Notes: generated from the sequence alone by a model not told the origin. Positions 26,882 through 36,107 are shown, counted from the first letter of the stretch. The stretch: 64,000 nt of DNA from Planococcus halocryophilus (GCF_022489025.1 NZ_JAKVTG010000014.1:22911-86910), one strand, 5' to 3'. Numbers and translations are program-made.

Positions 26882-27889
26882 TTAACGCGACATTTTTTCT
26901 AATTGCTTAATCATACCAAGTGATAACCCGGTTCCGATAGCGACAGACTCCAATGGCTGAGGTGCGATATGGACAGGGACTGAAATCTCTTTTGACAGCC
27001 ATTCCTGTAAACCTTTTAAAAGCGCACCGCCACCAGAAATAACAACGCCTTGGTCCACCATATCGCCAGATAACTCAGCTGGACAATTTTCCAACGTTGC
27101 ACGAATGCATTCAAGAATGGCGGATAACGATTCTTTAAGCGCGTCTTGTGTTTCAAGAGAGCTTAAAGTAATGGTTTTTGGTAAACCTGTCATAATATCG
27201 CGGCCACGTATGTCCATCGTTTCAACCTCATGAGAGATTGGTGCGTATCCAATTTCTTTTTTGATATTCTCAGCGGTGCGTTCACCGATCAAAACATTGT
27301 ATTGTTTGCGGACATAATGAATAATATCTTCATCCATGCGATCGCCGGCTACTTTGACCGTGTTTGATGACACGACTCCACCAAAAGAGATAATGCCGAC
27401 TTCAGTGGTGCCTCCGCCAATATCGACAATAACACTTGCTACAGGTTCACTGATTGGCAAATTTGCGCCAATTGCAGCTGCTACAGTTTCTTCAATCAAG
27501 TGAACGGTTTTAGCGCCGCTTTTTTTGACTGCATCGTGAATTTCGCGGCGTTCAACCTTAGTAGCTCCGGATGGAGTGCAAACCATAACGGTAGGTTTAC
27601 GAAAAGTACTACCAAGTTGTTTCAAGGCTCTTTGCATGATGATGGTCAATAATTCTCTCGTTACATCAAAATCTGCAATGACTCCATCTTTTAACGGACG
27701 GACGATAAGAATAGAATCTGGGGCTTTTCCAAGCATTGCTTTTGCTTCATTACCAATGGCTAAAACCGTGCGTGTTTTTGCATCCAGTGCAACCATTGAA
27801 GGTTCATTTATAATGATGCCTTTTTCTTTTGTATAAACCAATATATTTGCAGTTCCTAAATCAATGCCAATAGCTGTTGCAGAAAACAT
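26882..27889 (-). CDS. mreBH: Rod-shape-determining actin homologue MreBH/Mbl type
   Basis: The 335-residue actin-fold ATPase has the phosphate-1 loop [13 protein letters not shown], the PSMVA and GVIADFD segments, phosphate-2 [17 protein letters not shown], and the adenosine motif [14 protein letters not shown]. Membrane-associated MreB filaments direct cell-wall elongation. The sequence is closer to B. subtilis MreBH than to MreB as I recall them, and it stands alone rather than in an mreBCD cluster. AGGAGG precedes ATG 27889; the frame is open further upstream without a site. In a coccoid or short-rod Planococcus its presence is notable. Confidence 0.92.
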   Translation of the reverse strand: MFSATAIGIDLGTANILVYTKEKGIIINEPSMVALDAKTRTVLAIGNEAKAMLGKAPDSILIVRPLKDGVIADFDVTRELLTIIMQRALKQLGSTFRKPTVMVCTPSGATKVERREIHDAVKKSGAKTVHLIEETVAAAIGANLPISEPVASVIVDIGGGTTEVGIISFGGVVSSNTVKVAGDRMDEDIIHYVRKQYNVLIGERTAENIKKEIGYAPISHEVETMDIRGRDIMTGLPKTITLSSLETQDALKESLSAILECIRATLENCPAELSGDMVDQGVVISGGGALLKGLQEWLSKEISVPVHIAPQPLESVAIGTGLSLGMIKQLEKMSR

Positions 27890-28029
27890 ACATGAATACC
27901 TCCTATAAATAAAAACCTTGACTTGATAGAATTTTATCATTACAAACCAGCAAACGAAAGAGTCCAAGGAACCTAAAGTGAAAAAAGTAAAAAAATACCT
28001 ATTTCAATAAATGAAATAGCAAACAATAT

Positions 28030-28061
28030 AAAAACCGGCTTCAATAAAGAAGCCGGTTTTT
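28030..28061 (-). terminator. Terminator of the small membrane protein gene
   Basis: A 13-bp perfect stem (28030-28042 with 28049-28061) has an AATAAA loop and flanking A/T runs. It lies downstream of the minus-strand gene. Confidence 0.85.
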
Positions 28062-28066
28062 ATCGC

Positions 28067-28207
28067 TTAATATTTTTTTTCAGGAATAGGATCTACATGC
28101 TCAGAGTCGTGCGTGTGAAGCTCTTTCCCAAGAAAGTGAAGAAGCGTAAAGAAAAACATGAAAATGACGACCATAAAGCCAAGAACGACAGTGATGTCAT
28201 AAAACAT
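28067..28207 (-). CDS. Small single-helix membrane protein (46 aa)
   Basis: The 46-residue protein starts MFYDITVVLGFMVVIFMFFF and has one membrane helix (about residues 4-25). A polar C terminus is rich in His, Asp and Glu (HTHDSEHVDPIPEKKY). A GAGGAG ribosome site lies eight bases upstream on the minus strand, and a clean terminator follows, so it should be expressed. I do not recognise the family. The acidic-histidine tail could bind metal, but nothing in the context supports a specific role. Confidence 0.65.
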   Translation of the reverse strand: MFYDITVVLGFMVVIFMFFFTLLHFLGKELHTHDSEHVDPIPEKKY

Positions 28208-28272
28208 AATGATAACTCCTCTCTAAACTGTAATTATCAATCTTAAGTATACCCGATTTCAACAGAAAAAAT

Positions 28273-28295
28273 AAGTGTCGAATTATCGATACTTA
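28273..28295 (-). terminator. Possible terminator of the second M29 aminopeptidase
   Basis: A 9-bp imperfect stem (28273-28281 with 28286-28294) includes the stop codon. On the minus strand it is followed by ATTTTTTC. Confidence 0.5.
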
Positions 28296-29525
28296 AAAAG
28301 CCCAGTTACCATCACGGAAAATTGGTTCACGCGAACCATCTTCTAAAATCCCGTCAATGTCCATTTCTGAAGAGCCAACCATGAAATCGACATGAGTAAT
28401 GCTTTGGTTCAAGCCGTTTTCCAAAAGTTCTTCTTGTGACATTGTTTTTCCACCTTCAAGGCAAAATGCATAGGCACTGCCAATAGCGAAATGATTTGAA
28501 GCGTTTTCATCGAACAATGTATTGTAGAATAGAATATTCGAATCAGAAATCGGCGATTGATGAGGAACCAATGCAACTTCTCCTAAGAAGTGTGAACCTT
28601 CATCGGTAGCAATCAGTTGTTTCAGAACATCTTCGCCTTGAGCAGCTGTTGCATCAACAATTTTTCCGTCTTTAAATGTAATTTTAAAGTCGTCAATAAT
28701 ATTACCGCCATAGCTCAAAGGTTTAGTGCTTGAAACAAAGCCGTTTACGCCTGGTTTATATGGAACAGTGAAAACTTCTTCAGTTGGCATGTTTGCCATA
28801 AATGTGTCGCCTTTTTCATTAACCGATCCAGCTCCACACCAAAGATGACCTTTTGGAAGTGCTACTTCTAAATCTGTTTTCGGCGATGTGTAATGAAGTT
28901 TCGCGTACTTTTTATCGTTCAAATAATCGACTTTTGTATGCAATAAGCGGTTATGTTCGGACCACGCCTCAATTGGTTGATCAAGGTCTGCACGAACAGC
29001 TTTAAAGATCGCATCCCAAAGTGCGTCAACTTGCTGTTCTTTTGGTAATTCAGGAAATACTTTAGCTGCCCAATTTTCTGAAGGTGCTGCTAGAACGGAC
29101 CAGCTAATTTTATCGGATTGGACATATTGACGATATTTGCTTAATGCCTGTCCAGTCGCTTTTTGTGATGCGGCAATACGTTTTGAATCGATTCCCGATA
29201 ATAAATCAGGACTTTGAGACACAATGCTGATAAATGCAGCACCTTGTTCTGCTAGTTGTTCGCGCTCTTGAACTTTCCAAGCAGGGTATTGTGAAAACGA
29301 ATCCTCTGGTGCTAATTCAAAACGCAGACGTGCAATGGCATCGTCAGACCAATCTACATAGACTTGTTTAGCTCCTGTTTCATAAGCTTTTTGGGTAAGT
29401 AGACGAACGAATGGTGCAGAATCGATAGCGGCAGCAATATATAATTGCTGACCCGGTTGAATATTTACTCCCACTTTTATAGCTAGTTCAGCATAGCGGG
29501 CTAATTTCTCATTAAAAGACGTCAA
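28293..29525 (-). CDS. M29 family aminopeptidase, copy 2
   Basis: The 410-residue paralogue of the enzyme at 16883-18112 shares the same order of motifs: FNEKLARYAELAIKVGVNIQPGQ, MPTEEVFTVP, EVALVPHQSPISDSNILFYNTLFDENASNHFAIG, and HVDFMVGSSEMDIDG. Both end REPIFR.GNWAF or close to it. A GGAGAG ribosome site points to TTG 29525; an in-frame ATG at 29543 lies upstream of that site and would add six residues. It is probably a cytosolic metal-dependent aminopeptidase with overlapping function. It is transcribed alone, divergently from psuK. Confidence 0.92.
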   Translation of the reverse strand: MTSFNEKLARYAELAIKVGVNIQPGQQLYIAAAIDSAPFVRLLTQKAYETGAKQVYVDWSDDAIARLRFELAPEDSFSQYPAWKVQEREQLAEQGAAFISIVSQSPDLLSGIDSKRIAASQKATGQALSKYRQYVQSDKISWSVLAAPSENWAAKVFPELPKEQQVDALWDAIFKAVRADLDQPIEAWSEHNRLLHTKVDYLNDKKYAKLHYTSPKTDLEVALPKGHLWCGAGSVNEKGDTFMANMPTEEVFTVPYKPGVNGFVSSTKPLSYGGNIIDDFKITFKDGKIVDATAAQGEDVLKQLIATDEGSHFLGEVALVPHQSPISDSNILFYNTLFDENASNHFAIGSAYAFCLEGGKTMSQEELLENGLNQSITHVDFMVGSSEMDIDGILEDGSREPIFRDGNWAF

Positions 29526-29615
29526 ATAAATCTCTCCTCTCATCTCTTCTATAGTAGCAATTTTCAGTCTCAGCCTGCAATCATTTATACCAGTCTTTCA
29601 AATTAATTATTTTTC

Positions 29616-29644
29616 TTGTATTATTTATTATAAAAGTTTATAAT
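29616..29644 (+). promoter_or_regulatory. Promoter of the psuK-psuG operon
   Basis: TTGTAT (29616-29621) and TATAAT (29639-29644) are spaced 17 bases. Confidence 0.7.
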
Positions 29645-29649
29645 TAAAC
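29636..29649. promoter_or_regulatory. Putative operator over the psuK -10 box
   Basis: GTTTA-N4-TAAAC is a perfect inverted repeat covering the -10 box. Another GTTTA half-site follows at 29653-29657. It is a candidate site for the helix-turn-helix domain of PsuK itself. Confidence 0.45.
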
Positions 29650-29673
29650 AAAAGTTTAAATGGAGGTGTAGAT

Positions 29674-30768
29674 ATGAATCAGAAAGAAGTGGAAGTGTTG
29701 GAATTGATCCGCCGAAATCCTTATCTGTCCCAACAGGAAATGGCCGAAAGGTTAAATATGTCCAGACCTTCGCTTGCCAACTTCATCTCAAATTTAATGC
29801 GGCAAGGTAAAATTTTGGGACGCGCATATGTATTACCAGAAGAAAAAACGGTTATATGTATTGGCGGTGCCAATGTCGACAGGAAATTCCTGATGCAGCA
29901 AACTGCACAAATGGGCACATCAAATCCTGCATCTGTTTCCGGGAGTGTCGGTGGAGTTGCAAGAAATGTTGCTGAAAATTTGGGGCGACTAGGCAATTCT
30001 GTTAAACTCCTATCCATTGTTGGAAATGATCCTGAGTGGGATTTAATTGAAGCGGCATCAAATTCTTTTATGTCAACAGAACTTACCAAGGCGGTTGAAG
30101 GCCTTTCAACTGGAACATACACAGCCATTTTAGAACCTGATGGCGAAATGATACTGGCAATGGCGGATATGAAAATTTATGATTTTATGACACCAGCTTA
30201 TCTTTCGAAAAATGACAGTGCATTACTGTCTGCTGCTTTTCTTGTAATCGATTTAAACTGTCCACGTGAAACGGTAGAATATGTACGTAAATTAGCTTTA
30301 GCTAACAAAATTCCCTTAGCTGTTATTCCGGTATCGGCTCCAAAAATGAATCATTTGAGTGATGATTTAGCAGGTATCAGTTGGTTGATTTTAAATCGTG
30401 ATGAAGCAAGTAAGTATTTGGAGATGTCTATCGAGACGATAGAAGAGTGGCATCAGGCCGTTCAACGACTTTTAGATCGAGGAGCAGAATCAGTCGTCAT
30501 CACAGGTGGGAAAGAAGGCGCTATAGCCGGAAACTCTACAGACACTAAACATTACACTTCCATACAAGTCGAACATGTAGCCGATGTCACAGGCGCAGGA
30601 GATGCATTCTCGAGTGCAATCGTCCATAGCATATTAGGAAGCCAAGATTTAGACGCAGCAATTCATGCGGGTATGGTGAATGCAGCAAAAACATTAGAAA
30701 GCAATTCGACTGTTCGTCAAGAACTGACAGCGGTACAACTACAAAAAGAACTGGAGGAATTACAATGA
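29674..30768 (+). CDS. psuK: Pseudouridine kinase-like PfkB kinase with N-terminal winged helix
   Basis: The 364-residue protein joins two parts. Residues 1-60 form a winged helix-turn-helix ([34 protein letters not shown]). Residues 65-364 form a ribokinase/PfkB domain with [12 protein letters not shown] at the start, a [15 protein letters not shown] sugar-binding stretch and the catalytic [16 protein letters not shown]. The downstream gene is pseudouridine-5'-phosphate glycosidase, so the substrate is very likely pseudouridine. GGAGG precedes ATG 29674. The DNA-binding domain suggests that it also regulates transcription. Confidence 0.88.
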   Translation: MNQKEVEVLELIRRNPYLSQQEMAERLNMSRPSLANFISNLMRQGKILGRAYVLPEEKTVICIGGANVDRKFLMQQTAQMGTSNPASVSGSVGGVARNVAENLGRLGNSVKLLSIVGNDPEWDLIEAASNSFMSTELTKAVEGLSTGTYTAILEPDGEMILAMADMKIYDFMTPAYLSKNDSALLSAAFLVIDLNCPRETVEYVRKLALANKIPLAVIPVSAPKMNHLSDDLAGISWLILNRDEASKYLEMSIETIEEWHQAVQRLLDRGAESVVITGGKEGAIAGNSTDTKHYTSIQVEHVADVTGAGDAFSSAIVHSILGSQDLDAAIHAGMVNAAKTLESNSTVRQELTAVQLQKELEELQ

Positions 30769-31676
30769 ACACAATGATTTCATATTCAACAGAAGTACAA
30801 CAGGCACTAGAGGGCAAAAAACCAATCGTAGCACTTGAATCAACAATCATCTCGCATGGTATGCCTTATCCGCAAAACGTGGAAACAGCTCGTATTGTAG
30901 AACAAATTATCCGTGATCATGGCGCCGTTCCAGCAACTATTGCAATTATGGATGGCGAGATTAAAATCGGGTTGTCTGAAGAAGAATTAGAACTTCTTGG
31001 TAACACTCCTGGGGTTTCTAAAGTCTCAAGAAGAGATATCGGCCAAGTCATCGCAACAAAACAAATTGGAGCGACAACTGTAGCAGCTACGATGATCTGC
31101 GCAGAACTTGCAGGTATTCGCGTTTTCGCTACTGGGGGTATCGGTGGAGTACACAGAGGCGCAGAAACAACAATGGATATTTCGGCAGATTTAGAAGAAC
31201 TATCAAACACTGGAGTCGCTGTTGTATGTGCAGGAGCAAAATCAATTTTGGATATTGGGTTAACAATGGAATACCTTGAAACCAAAGGGGTTCCTGTTAT
31301 CGGCTACCAAACAGATGTGATGCCAGCATTCTACACGCGTTCAAGTAGCTTTGATCTAACGTTCCGCACAGACAACACAGATGAGTTAGCTAAAGTGCTA
31401 AAAGCAAAATGGGATTTAGGAATTGATGGCGGAGCAGTTATCGCCAACCCAATTCCAGCAGAACATGCTTTAGAAGAGTCGTTCATTAATGACATTATTG
31501 CACAAGCGATGACAGAAGCAAATGACAATGGCATTTCAGGCAAGGAAGTTACACCCTTCCTTTTAGGAAAAGTGAAAGAATTGACTGAAGGAAAAAGTTT
31601 AGTTGCCAATATCGAGTTAGTGAAGCATAACGCGAAAGTTGGAGCGGAACTAGCTGTAGCTTATAACAAACTTTAA
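30765..31676 (+). CDS. psuG: Pseudouridine-5'-phosphate glycosidase
   Basis: The 303-residue enzyme splits pseudouridine 5'-phosphate into uracil and ribose 5-phosphate. Family marks include [16 protein letters not shown] near the N terminus, the [31 protein letters not shown] active-site region with conserved Lys/His/Arg positions, and [10 protein letters not shown]. It overlaps psuK by four bases, giving a two-step pathway for salvage of pseudouridine from RNA turnover. A terminator follows. Confidence 0.96.
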   Translation: MNTMISYSTEVQQALEGKKPIVALESTIISHGMPYPQNVETARIVEQIIRDHGAVPATIAIMDGEIKIGLSEEELELLGNTPGVSKVSRRDIGQVIATKQIGATTVAATMICAELAGIRVFATGGIGGVHRGAETTMDISADLEELSNTGVAVVCAGAKSILDIGLTMEYLETKGVPVIGYQTDVMPAFYTRSSSFDLTFRTDNTDELAKVLKAKWDLGIDGGAVIANPIPAEHALEESFINDIIAQAMTEANDNGISGKEVTPFLLGKVKELTEGKSLVANIELVKHNAKVGAELAVAYNKL

Positions 31677-31688
31677 GAATAATTTGTG

Positions 31689-31719
31689 AAAAGAAGTCCA
31701 TTCGTGGGCTTCTTTTTTT
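31689..31719 (+). terminator. Terminator of psuK-psuG
   Basis: A 12-bp stem (31689-31700 with 31705-31716) with a TTCG loop and one G-U pair is followed by a T run. Confidence 0.85.
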
Positions 31720-31787
31720 GTTGGGCAGCATTAAGTGGTTTTTAATCTCTTAGGTTTAGGGTAAAGAGGAGCAAGGGGTTGAGGTAG

Positions 31788-33095
31788 ATGAAAACAGATG
31801 TGTTCATTGGCGGAGGTGGAATTGGTGGATTAACGCTTGCTTTAAAGTTGGCGCAACGAGGCATCCAAGTGATTCTTGCCGAGCGAATGGCTGTAAAAGC
31901 ACCTACTTATAAAGGAGAACTTCTGCAACCAAAAAGTATGCAAATTTTTGATGAACTCGGAATTTATGAGCAAGTATGCAATCGTTCAAACGAAATTAAA
32001 GTATTAGACATGCTTGAACTTTCTAGCTCGTTACAAGTAAAGGATCAATCGTTCATGGATTACAACGTGTTACCAGGTAAATACAATGCAGCTTATATGA
32101 TGCATCATGAAGAATTAAAATCGGTAATTTTAAATGCAGCATGTGAATACGATAATTTCGAGTATTTAAAAGGTACGGCTTGTAAAGGTTACGGAGATAA
32201 AACAGCTGTTCTTCAAAAAGGAACGGAGAAATTTGAAGTGGAAGCTCAGTTTTTCTTTGGGGCAGAAGGCCGATCCTCGGTTACACGAAAAGCGATGGAA
32301 ATAGAAGTTAAGCAAACTACTTACAATCATCATTTTTTGACAGTTACTTTCCCGCGAGCGAAGGATTTTACAGATGGCAAAATCATTTCTACATATAATC
32401 GTTTTTTAGGCCTTTTTCCATTGCCAGATGATCAAGTTCGTAGCGTTTACTTAATCCCACCAGGAGATTACAAACAATTAAAAGAAAAACCAATCAGTCA
32501 TTTTCATAAACTCTACACAGATTTAGCTCCTGTAGTAGATGGATATGTTCAACAGCTAAGCGATTGGAAAAAAATCCAATTGATGATTCCTGTAATGTAT
32601 CATGCTAATTCCTATGTGAAAGGCAACAAAGCAATCATTGGAGATGCATGTCACGCTGTACACCCTATGGCAGGAGAGGGGATGAATATGGCGATACAAG
32701 ACGCCGATATTTTAGGTGAATTAACGGCAGATATGTTCGAATATAAAAAAACGCATTCAGGTAATTTGAAGTGGTACGAAAAAGTGCGCTATAAACGTGC
32801 TGATCACGTCATTCAATTGAGCCATTTAGCAGCATTAGCCTATTCGTTTCCATTTAAACCGGTAAGCTATATCCGTCAGCGAACATTTGAACGTATGGAA
32901 GAAGATCCAATTCTCCATTTTAAACAAATGTTGAATGTTTCGGGTCTTGGTATGTGGAAAGAAAATGTTCGTGATCGATTTATTCAAGGTGGCATTATGC
33001 CAGTACGTATGAAAGATTTACCGAAAGATCGTAAAGAATTAAAATACTATACACCGGAAGATGATTATCCATGGAAAACGGAGGGACTCAAATGA
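31788..33095 (+). CDS. FAD-dependent monooxygenase (class A, UbiH/PHBH-like)
   Basis: The 435-residue flavoprotein has an N-terminal dinucleotide fold (FIGGGGIGGLTLALKLAQRG, then an acidic ERM end to strand 2). A DG-type motif appears as GAEGRSSVTR, with Glu where Asp is usual, and the ribityl-binding motif is GDACHAVHPMAGEGMNMAIQDA. Such enzymes hydroxylate aromatic or quinone-like molecules with NAD(P)H and O2. GAGGTAG precedes ATG 31788. The stop overlaps the next methyltransferase gene by four bases, so hydroxylation followed by methylation of one substrate is likely. The substrate is not known. Confidence 0.85.
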   Translation: MKTDVFIGGGGIGGLTLALKLAQRGIQVILAERMAVKAPTYKGELLQPKSMQIFDELGIYEQVCNRSNEIKVLDMLELSSSLQVKDQSFMDYNVLPGKYNAAYMMHHEELKSVILNAACEYDNFEYLKGTACKGYGDKTAVLQKGTEKFEVEAQFFFGAEGRSSVTRKAMEIEVKQTTYNHHFLTVTFPRAKDFTDGKIISTYNRFLGLFPLPDDQVRSVYLIPPGDYKQLKEKPISHFHKLYTDLAPVVDGYVQQLSDWKKIQLMIPVMYHANSYVKGNKAIIGDACHAVHPMAGEGMNMAIQDADILGELTADMFEYKKTHSGNLKWYEKVRYKRADHVIQLSHLAALAYSFPFKPVSYIRQRTFERMEEDPILHFKQMLNVSGLGMWKENVRDRFIQGGIMPVRMKDLPKDRKELKYYTPEDDYPWKTEGLK

Positions 33096-34078
33096 TTGAT
33101 GTGATGAAGATGTTTAAAGCAAGAATGTATATGAAACGCAATCAACCTTTTTTATACAGTTGGCATGCGTATGTTGGTTATGAGTTGGACTTATTTAAAG
33201 CGTTCGAGCGCCCAATGACAAAAAGGGATGTGGCAGATGCCCTTCAACTTGACGCAGACTTATTAAATCAGTGGGTTAGCGTAGGTGTATCAATTGGCCA
33301 TTTAAAAGAAGCGGGAAGAAGTCGTTATAAAACCTGGAATGCTTGGAAATTGCCAAAACCAAAAGGCAATAATTCCTCTGGGGTACTCTTAAAAGAAATG
33401 ATGGAATTGCATATTCCAACACTTTTAAGTTATCCCGACATGATGCGTAACCAAGACCGTCTGCATTACGATGAAGAAAAACACGCACCAACTGTAGCGG
33501 AAACAAGTCGGTTGTTGGAAGTGTTGGCTCTTCCTAAAATTTCAAGACGTTTAAAACAAACAGAAGCAGCATCAGTATTGGATATCGGTTGTGGAGAAGG
33601 TGGCTATATTAAAAAATTAGCCGAACGTTTCCCTAAAACGCATTTTACTGGAATTGAAATCAGCCCTTCTGTTACAGAAGTCGCGAAAAAACTAACAAAA
33701 GACAATAAAAACATTTCAATTGAAAATGCAGATCTGTGGAAATACAAACCTGATCAACCTCAAGACATGGTCATGATGAACAACGTAATTCACTATATCG
33801 ATCTCGAGAAACGTCAAGAACTTTTTAATGAATTGGCCAGCTGGGTTAAAGAGAATGGCATGTTGTCGGTAATAACCCCTATTGCTGGAGGCAGTGACAG
33901 CCCACCCTTCGCCAATGTCTTTAATAGCTTTTTCTCATCGTTCGATAATTTGTACCGCTTACCTGAACGTGAAGAATTAGCCGAATGGGGAAAGCAAGCA
34001 GGACTTGAATTACTAAGCATACAAACGGTCATAAAAGAAGGCGGTTGGTATGTTGTGCATTATGAAAAGAAAAGCTGA
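33092..34078 (+). CDS. SAM-dependent methyltransferase with N-terminal winged-helix dimerisation domain
   Basis: The 328-residue protein carries an N-terminal helical/winged-helix region (residues 20-90) of the kind found in small-molecule O-methyltransferases. A Rossmann methyltransferase domain follows: motif I VLDIGCGEGGY, acidic post-I GIEIS, NADLW, and MVMMNNVIHYID. ATG 33092 overlaps the monooxygenase stop (ATGA) and has GGAGGG upstream. The last codons (AAA-AGC-TGA) lie inside a dispersed repeat starting at 34069. Together with the upstream gene it forms a two-gene tailoring module of unknown substrate. Confidence 0.82.
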   Translation: MIDVMKMFKARMYMKRNQPFLYSWHAYVGYELDLFKAFERPMTKRDVADALQLDADLLNQWVSVGVSIGHLKEAGRSRYKTWNAWKLPKPKGNNSSGVLLKEMMELHIPTLLSYPDMMRNQDRLHYDEEKHAPTVAETSRLLEVLALPKISRRLKQTEAASVLDIGCGEGGYIKKLAERFPKTHFTGIEISPSVTEVAKKLTKDNKNISIENADLWKYKPDQPQDMVMMNNVIHYIDLEKRQELFNELASWVKENGMLSVITPIAGGSDSPPFANVFNSFFSSFDNLYRLPEREELAEWGKQAGLELLSIQTVIKEGGWYVVHYEKKS

Positions 34079-34187
34079 AGAAGCCGTTAAGGTTCGACAG
34101 GCATAAGACGGCCCGGCGAAGCGACGTGTTTACAGTCGTATAGCCGGGCTGACTTATGACCCGAGAACCTGGCTTCTGAAGCTGGAC
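34069..34187. repeat. Dispersed hairpin repeat, complete copy
   Basis: The 119-base element begins GAAAAGCTGAAG and ends GAAGCTGGAC. It folds into nested arms: 34079-34085/34171-34177, 34090-34095/34165-34170, CATAAG 34102-34107/CTTATG 34153-34158, 34111-34117/34143-34149, and 34121-34125/34135-34139. It resembles an intergenic repeat I remember from many Bacillaceae genomes (GAAAAGCGGAAGC, CCGACAGGCATAAG, CTTATGAC, GCTGGAGC). Its first bases supply the stop codon of the methyltransferase. Confidence 0.8.
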
Positions 34188-34192
34188 AAAAA

Positions 34193-34235
34193 GAAAAGCT
34201 GAAACGACCGTTTTGCTCCGACAGGCATAAGGCTA
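34193..34235. repeat. Dispersed hairpin repeat, truncated second copy
   Basis: It repeats the left half of 34069-34110: GAAAAGCTGAA, then CGACAGGCATAAG, with changes between. It then stops, lacking the right-hand arms. It lies six bases after the complete copy in the same orientation. Confidence 0.75.
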
Positions 34236-34241
34236 CAATCA

Positions 34242-34281
34242 AAAAAATACCTTGAAGGCTAATGCCTTCAAGGTATTTTTT
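34242..34281. terminator. Strong bidirectional terminator
   Basis: An 18-bp perfect stem (34242-34259 with 34264-34281) with a four-base loop. It ends the DUF1128 gene on the minus strand and any plus-strand transcript from the methyltransferase. Confidence 0.92.
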
Positions 34282-34286
34282 ATGTG

Positions 34287-34508
34287 TTATTTGCGCAATG
34301 AGCCAAGTTCAGTAGCGATGGCTTGCATTTCACTTGTACTAAATTTGTCGCGAGTTGCAACCATTTGGTATAAGTCATGTAAATCTTCATATTGAGAAGC
34401 GTTGAAATGTTCAGCTCTCATTGCATCAACATTAACCATACGCAATTTGGCTTTTATTTCTTCAATCATAAAGCTGACATTTTCTGGAGAAGGTGTAGAT
34501 AAGTCCAT
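34287..34508 (-). CDS. DUF1128 family protein (YfkK-like)
   Basis: The 73-residue protein has the compact DUF1128 pattern, with N-terminal [18 protein letters not shown] and C-terminal [34 protein letters not shown]. It is very similar to B. subtilis YfkK as I recall it. The function is unknown. AGGAAC precedes ATG 34508. It follows the AgcS symporter gene after 58 bases, and a TATACC sequence in the gap may be its own -10 box. Confidence 0.88.
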   Translation of the reverse strand: MDLSTPSPENVSFMIEEIKAKLRMVNVDAMRAEHFNASQYEDLHDLYQMVATRDKFSTSEMQAIATELGSLRK

Positions 34509-34566
34509 GATAAGTTCCTGCCTTTCAGGTGGGTATACTTTATCATTTCATTATTCAAATGTAATG

Positions 34567-35928
34567 TCAATTGCCAGCCTGTTTTGCTTCTTTTTCTTCT
34601 TTGATTTTTGCAATAATGCGTTTCGTTTCTAGAACAATGACACCCGACAAACCGAGAAGTCCGATTAAGTTAGGGAACGCCATTAATCCATTCATAACAT
34701 CAGAGAAAGTCCATACAACATCAAGTGAAACTGTTGCACCAACGAATACCATCAAGACGAAAGCTACGCGGTAAACAATTAGCAATGCTGGATTTTTAAA
34801 TAAGTATTGGAAACATTTCTCTCCGTAGTATGACCAACCAATAATTGTAGAAGATGCGAAGAAGATCAAACCGACAGCCACAATAATCGGGCCAGCGCCT
34901 CCTAAAAATTGTTCGAAAGCAGCTGTTGTTAATGCAGCACCTTCAAGTGATTCGTCTTTATAAAGACCAGACATAACAATCGTAACACCTGTGATCGAAC
35001 AAATGATGATTGTATCGAAAAGCACTTGTGTCATGGATACTAATGCCTGACGTCCAGGTAAATCTGTGATGGCAGCAGCAGCAGCTATCGGAGCAGAACC
35101 AAGTCCAGCTTCGTTGGAGAATACGCCTCGCGCGACACCGTAGCGAATCGCGGCACCAATCGCGCCACCAACTGCAGCTTCACCTGTAAATGCAGCACTA
35201 AAGATTGTGCCAAATGCAGCTGGAATCAATTCCATATTAAGAATCATAATAATAATTCCTGCGATGATATAAAATAGAGCCATAAAAGGTACGAAGAAAG
35301 AAGTAACACGCCCGATACTCTTAATCCCGCCAAGTAAAACAAGAGCAGTAAAAATTGTAAGGATGATTCCAGTAATCCATGTCGGAACACTAAAGGTATC
35401 ACGAACAACAGATGCAACTGAGTTTGATTGTGTTCCATTACCGATACCAAATGCAGCAATGGCACCAAAAATAGCAAATAATACCGCTAACCATTTTTGT
35501 TTTAACCCGTGTTCAAGGTAATACATAGGTCCGCCAGCCATTTGTCCTTTAGCGTCAACTACACGATATTTAACAGCAAGAACGGCTTCACCGTATTTAG
35601 TAGCCATCCCGAAGAATGCAGAAAACCACATCCAGAAAATTGCACCCGGTCCACCGAGAATAACCGCTGTTGCGACACCAACAATATTACCGGTACCGAC
35701 TGTAGCAGCCATTGCGGTTGAAAGTGCTTGGAAATGACTAATATCTCCTTTAGAAGTTGTATCTGTGTTTTTCGTGAAAACCAATTTTAATGCATAAGGC
35801 AATAAACGAAGCTGTAGAACGCCAAGACGAACGGTTAAGAAAATTCCTGTTCCTACTAATAAAATTAATAAAGGTGGTCCCCATACTAAACCGCTTATCG
35901 TACCCAATAACTCTTCAAACTGTTCCAT
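34567..35928 (-). CDS. Sodium:alanine/glycine symporter, AgcS family
   Basis: The 453-residue membrane protein has 10-11 helices and the AgcS signatures: GPPLLILLVGTGIFLTVRLG at the N terminus, FQALSTAMAATVGTGNIVGVATAV with the signature TGNI, GGPMYYLEHGL, and VFSNEAGLGSAPIAAAAA. It imports alanine or glycine with sodium. The minus-strand GGGGG ribosome site just before ATG 35928 is clear. I looked for a glycine riboswitch in the 36-kb intergenic region and saw none. Confidence 0.94.
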   Translation of the reverse strand: MEQFEELLGTISGLVWGPPLLILLVGTGIFLTVRLGVLQLRLLPYALKLVFTKNTDTTSKGDISHFQALSTAMAATVGTGNIVGVATAVILGGPGAIFWMWFSAFFGMATKYGEAVLAVKYRVVDAKGQMAGGPMYYLEHGLKQKWLAVLFAIFGAIAAFGIGNGTQSNSVASVVRDTFSVPTWITGIILTIFTALVLLGGIKSIGRVTSFFVPFMALFYIIAGIIIMILNMELIPAAFGTIFSAAFTGEAAVGGAIGAAIRYGVARGVFSNEAGLGSAPIAAAAAITDLPGRQALVSMTQVLFDTIIICSITGVTIVMSGLYKDESLEGAALTTAAFEQFLGGAGPIIVAVGLIFFASSTIIGWSYYGEKCFQYLFKNPALLIVYRVAFVLMVFVGATVSLDVVWTFSDVMNGLMAFPNLIGLLGLSGVIVLETKRIIAKIKEEKEAKQAGN

Positions 35929-36107
35929 TATTAATCCCCCTTCTATAATCTCCTTCTCTATCTTATAAAACCTCCTGTAAACATAATATTCCGAAACTTT
36001 TTTAATATAGTCAAGCTATTTTTATAAAAAAAGCGTTTAGGTCTTTAATGATTAGGGAAAATTCCTAACAGATGTGAAATTATTTATACTATTGGGAGGA
36101 ATTTAGG

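Noticed and set aside
35929..36107. Glycine riboswitch upstream of the AgcS symporter
   Set aside because: None of the conserved aptamer blocks was visible on either strand.
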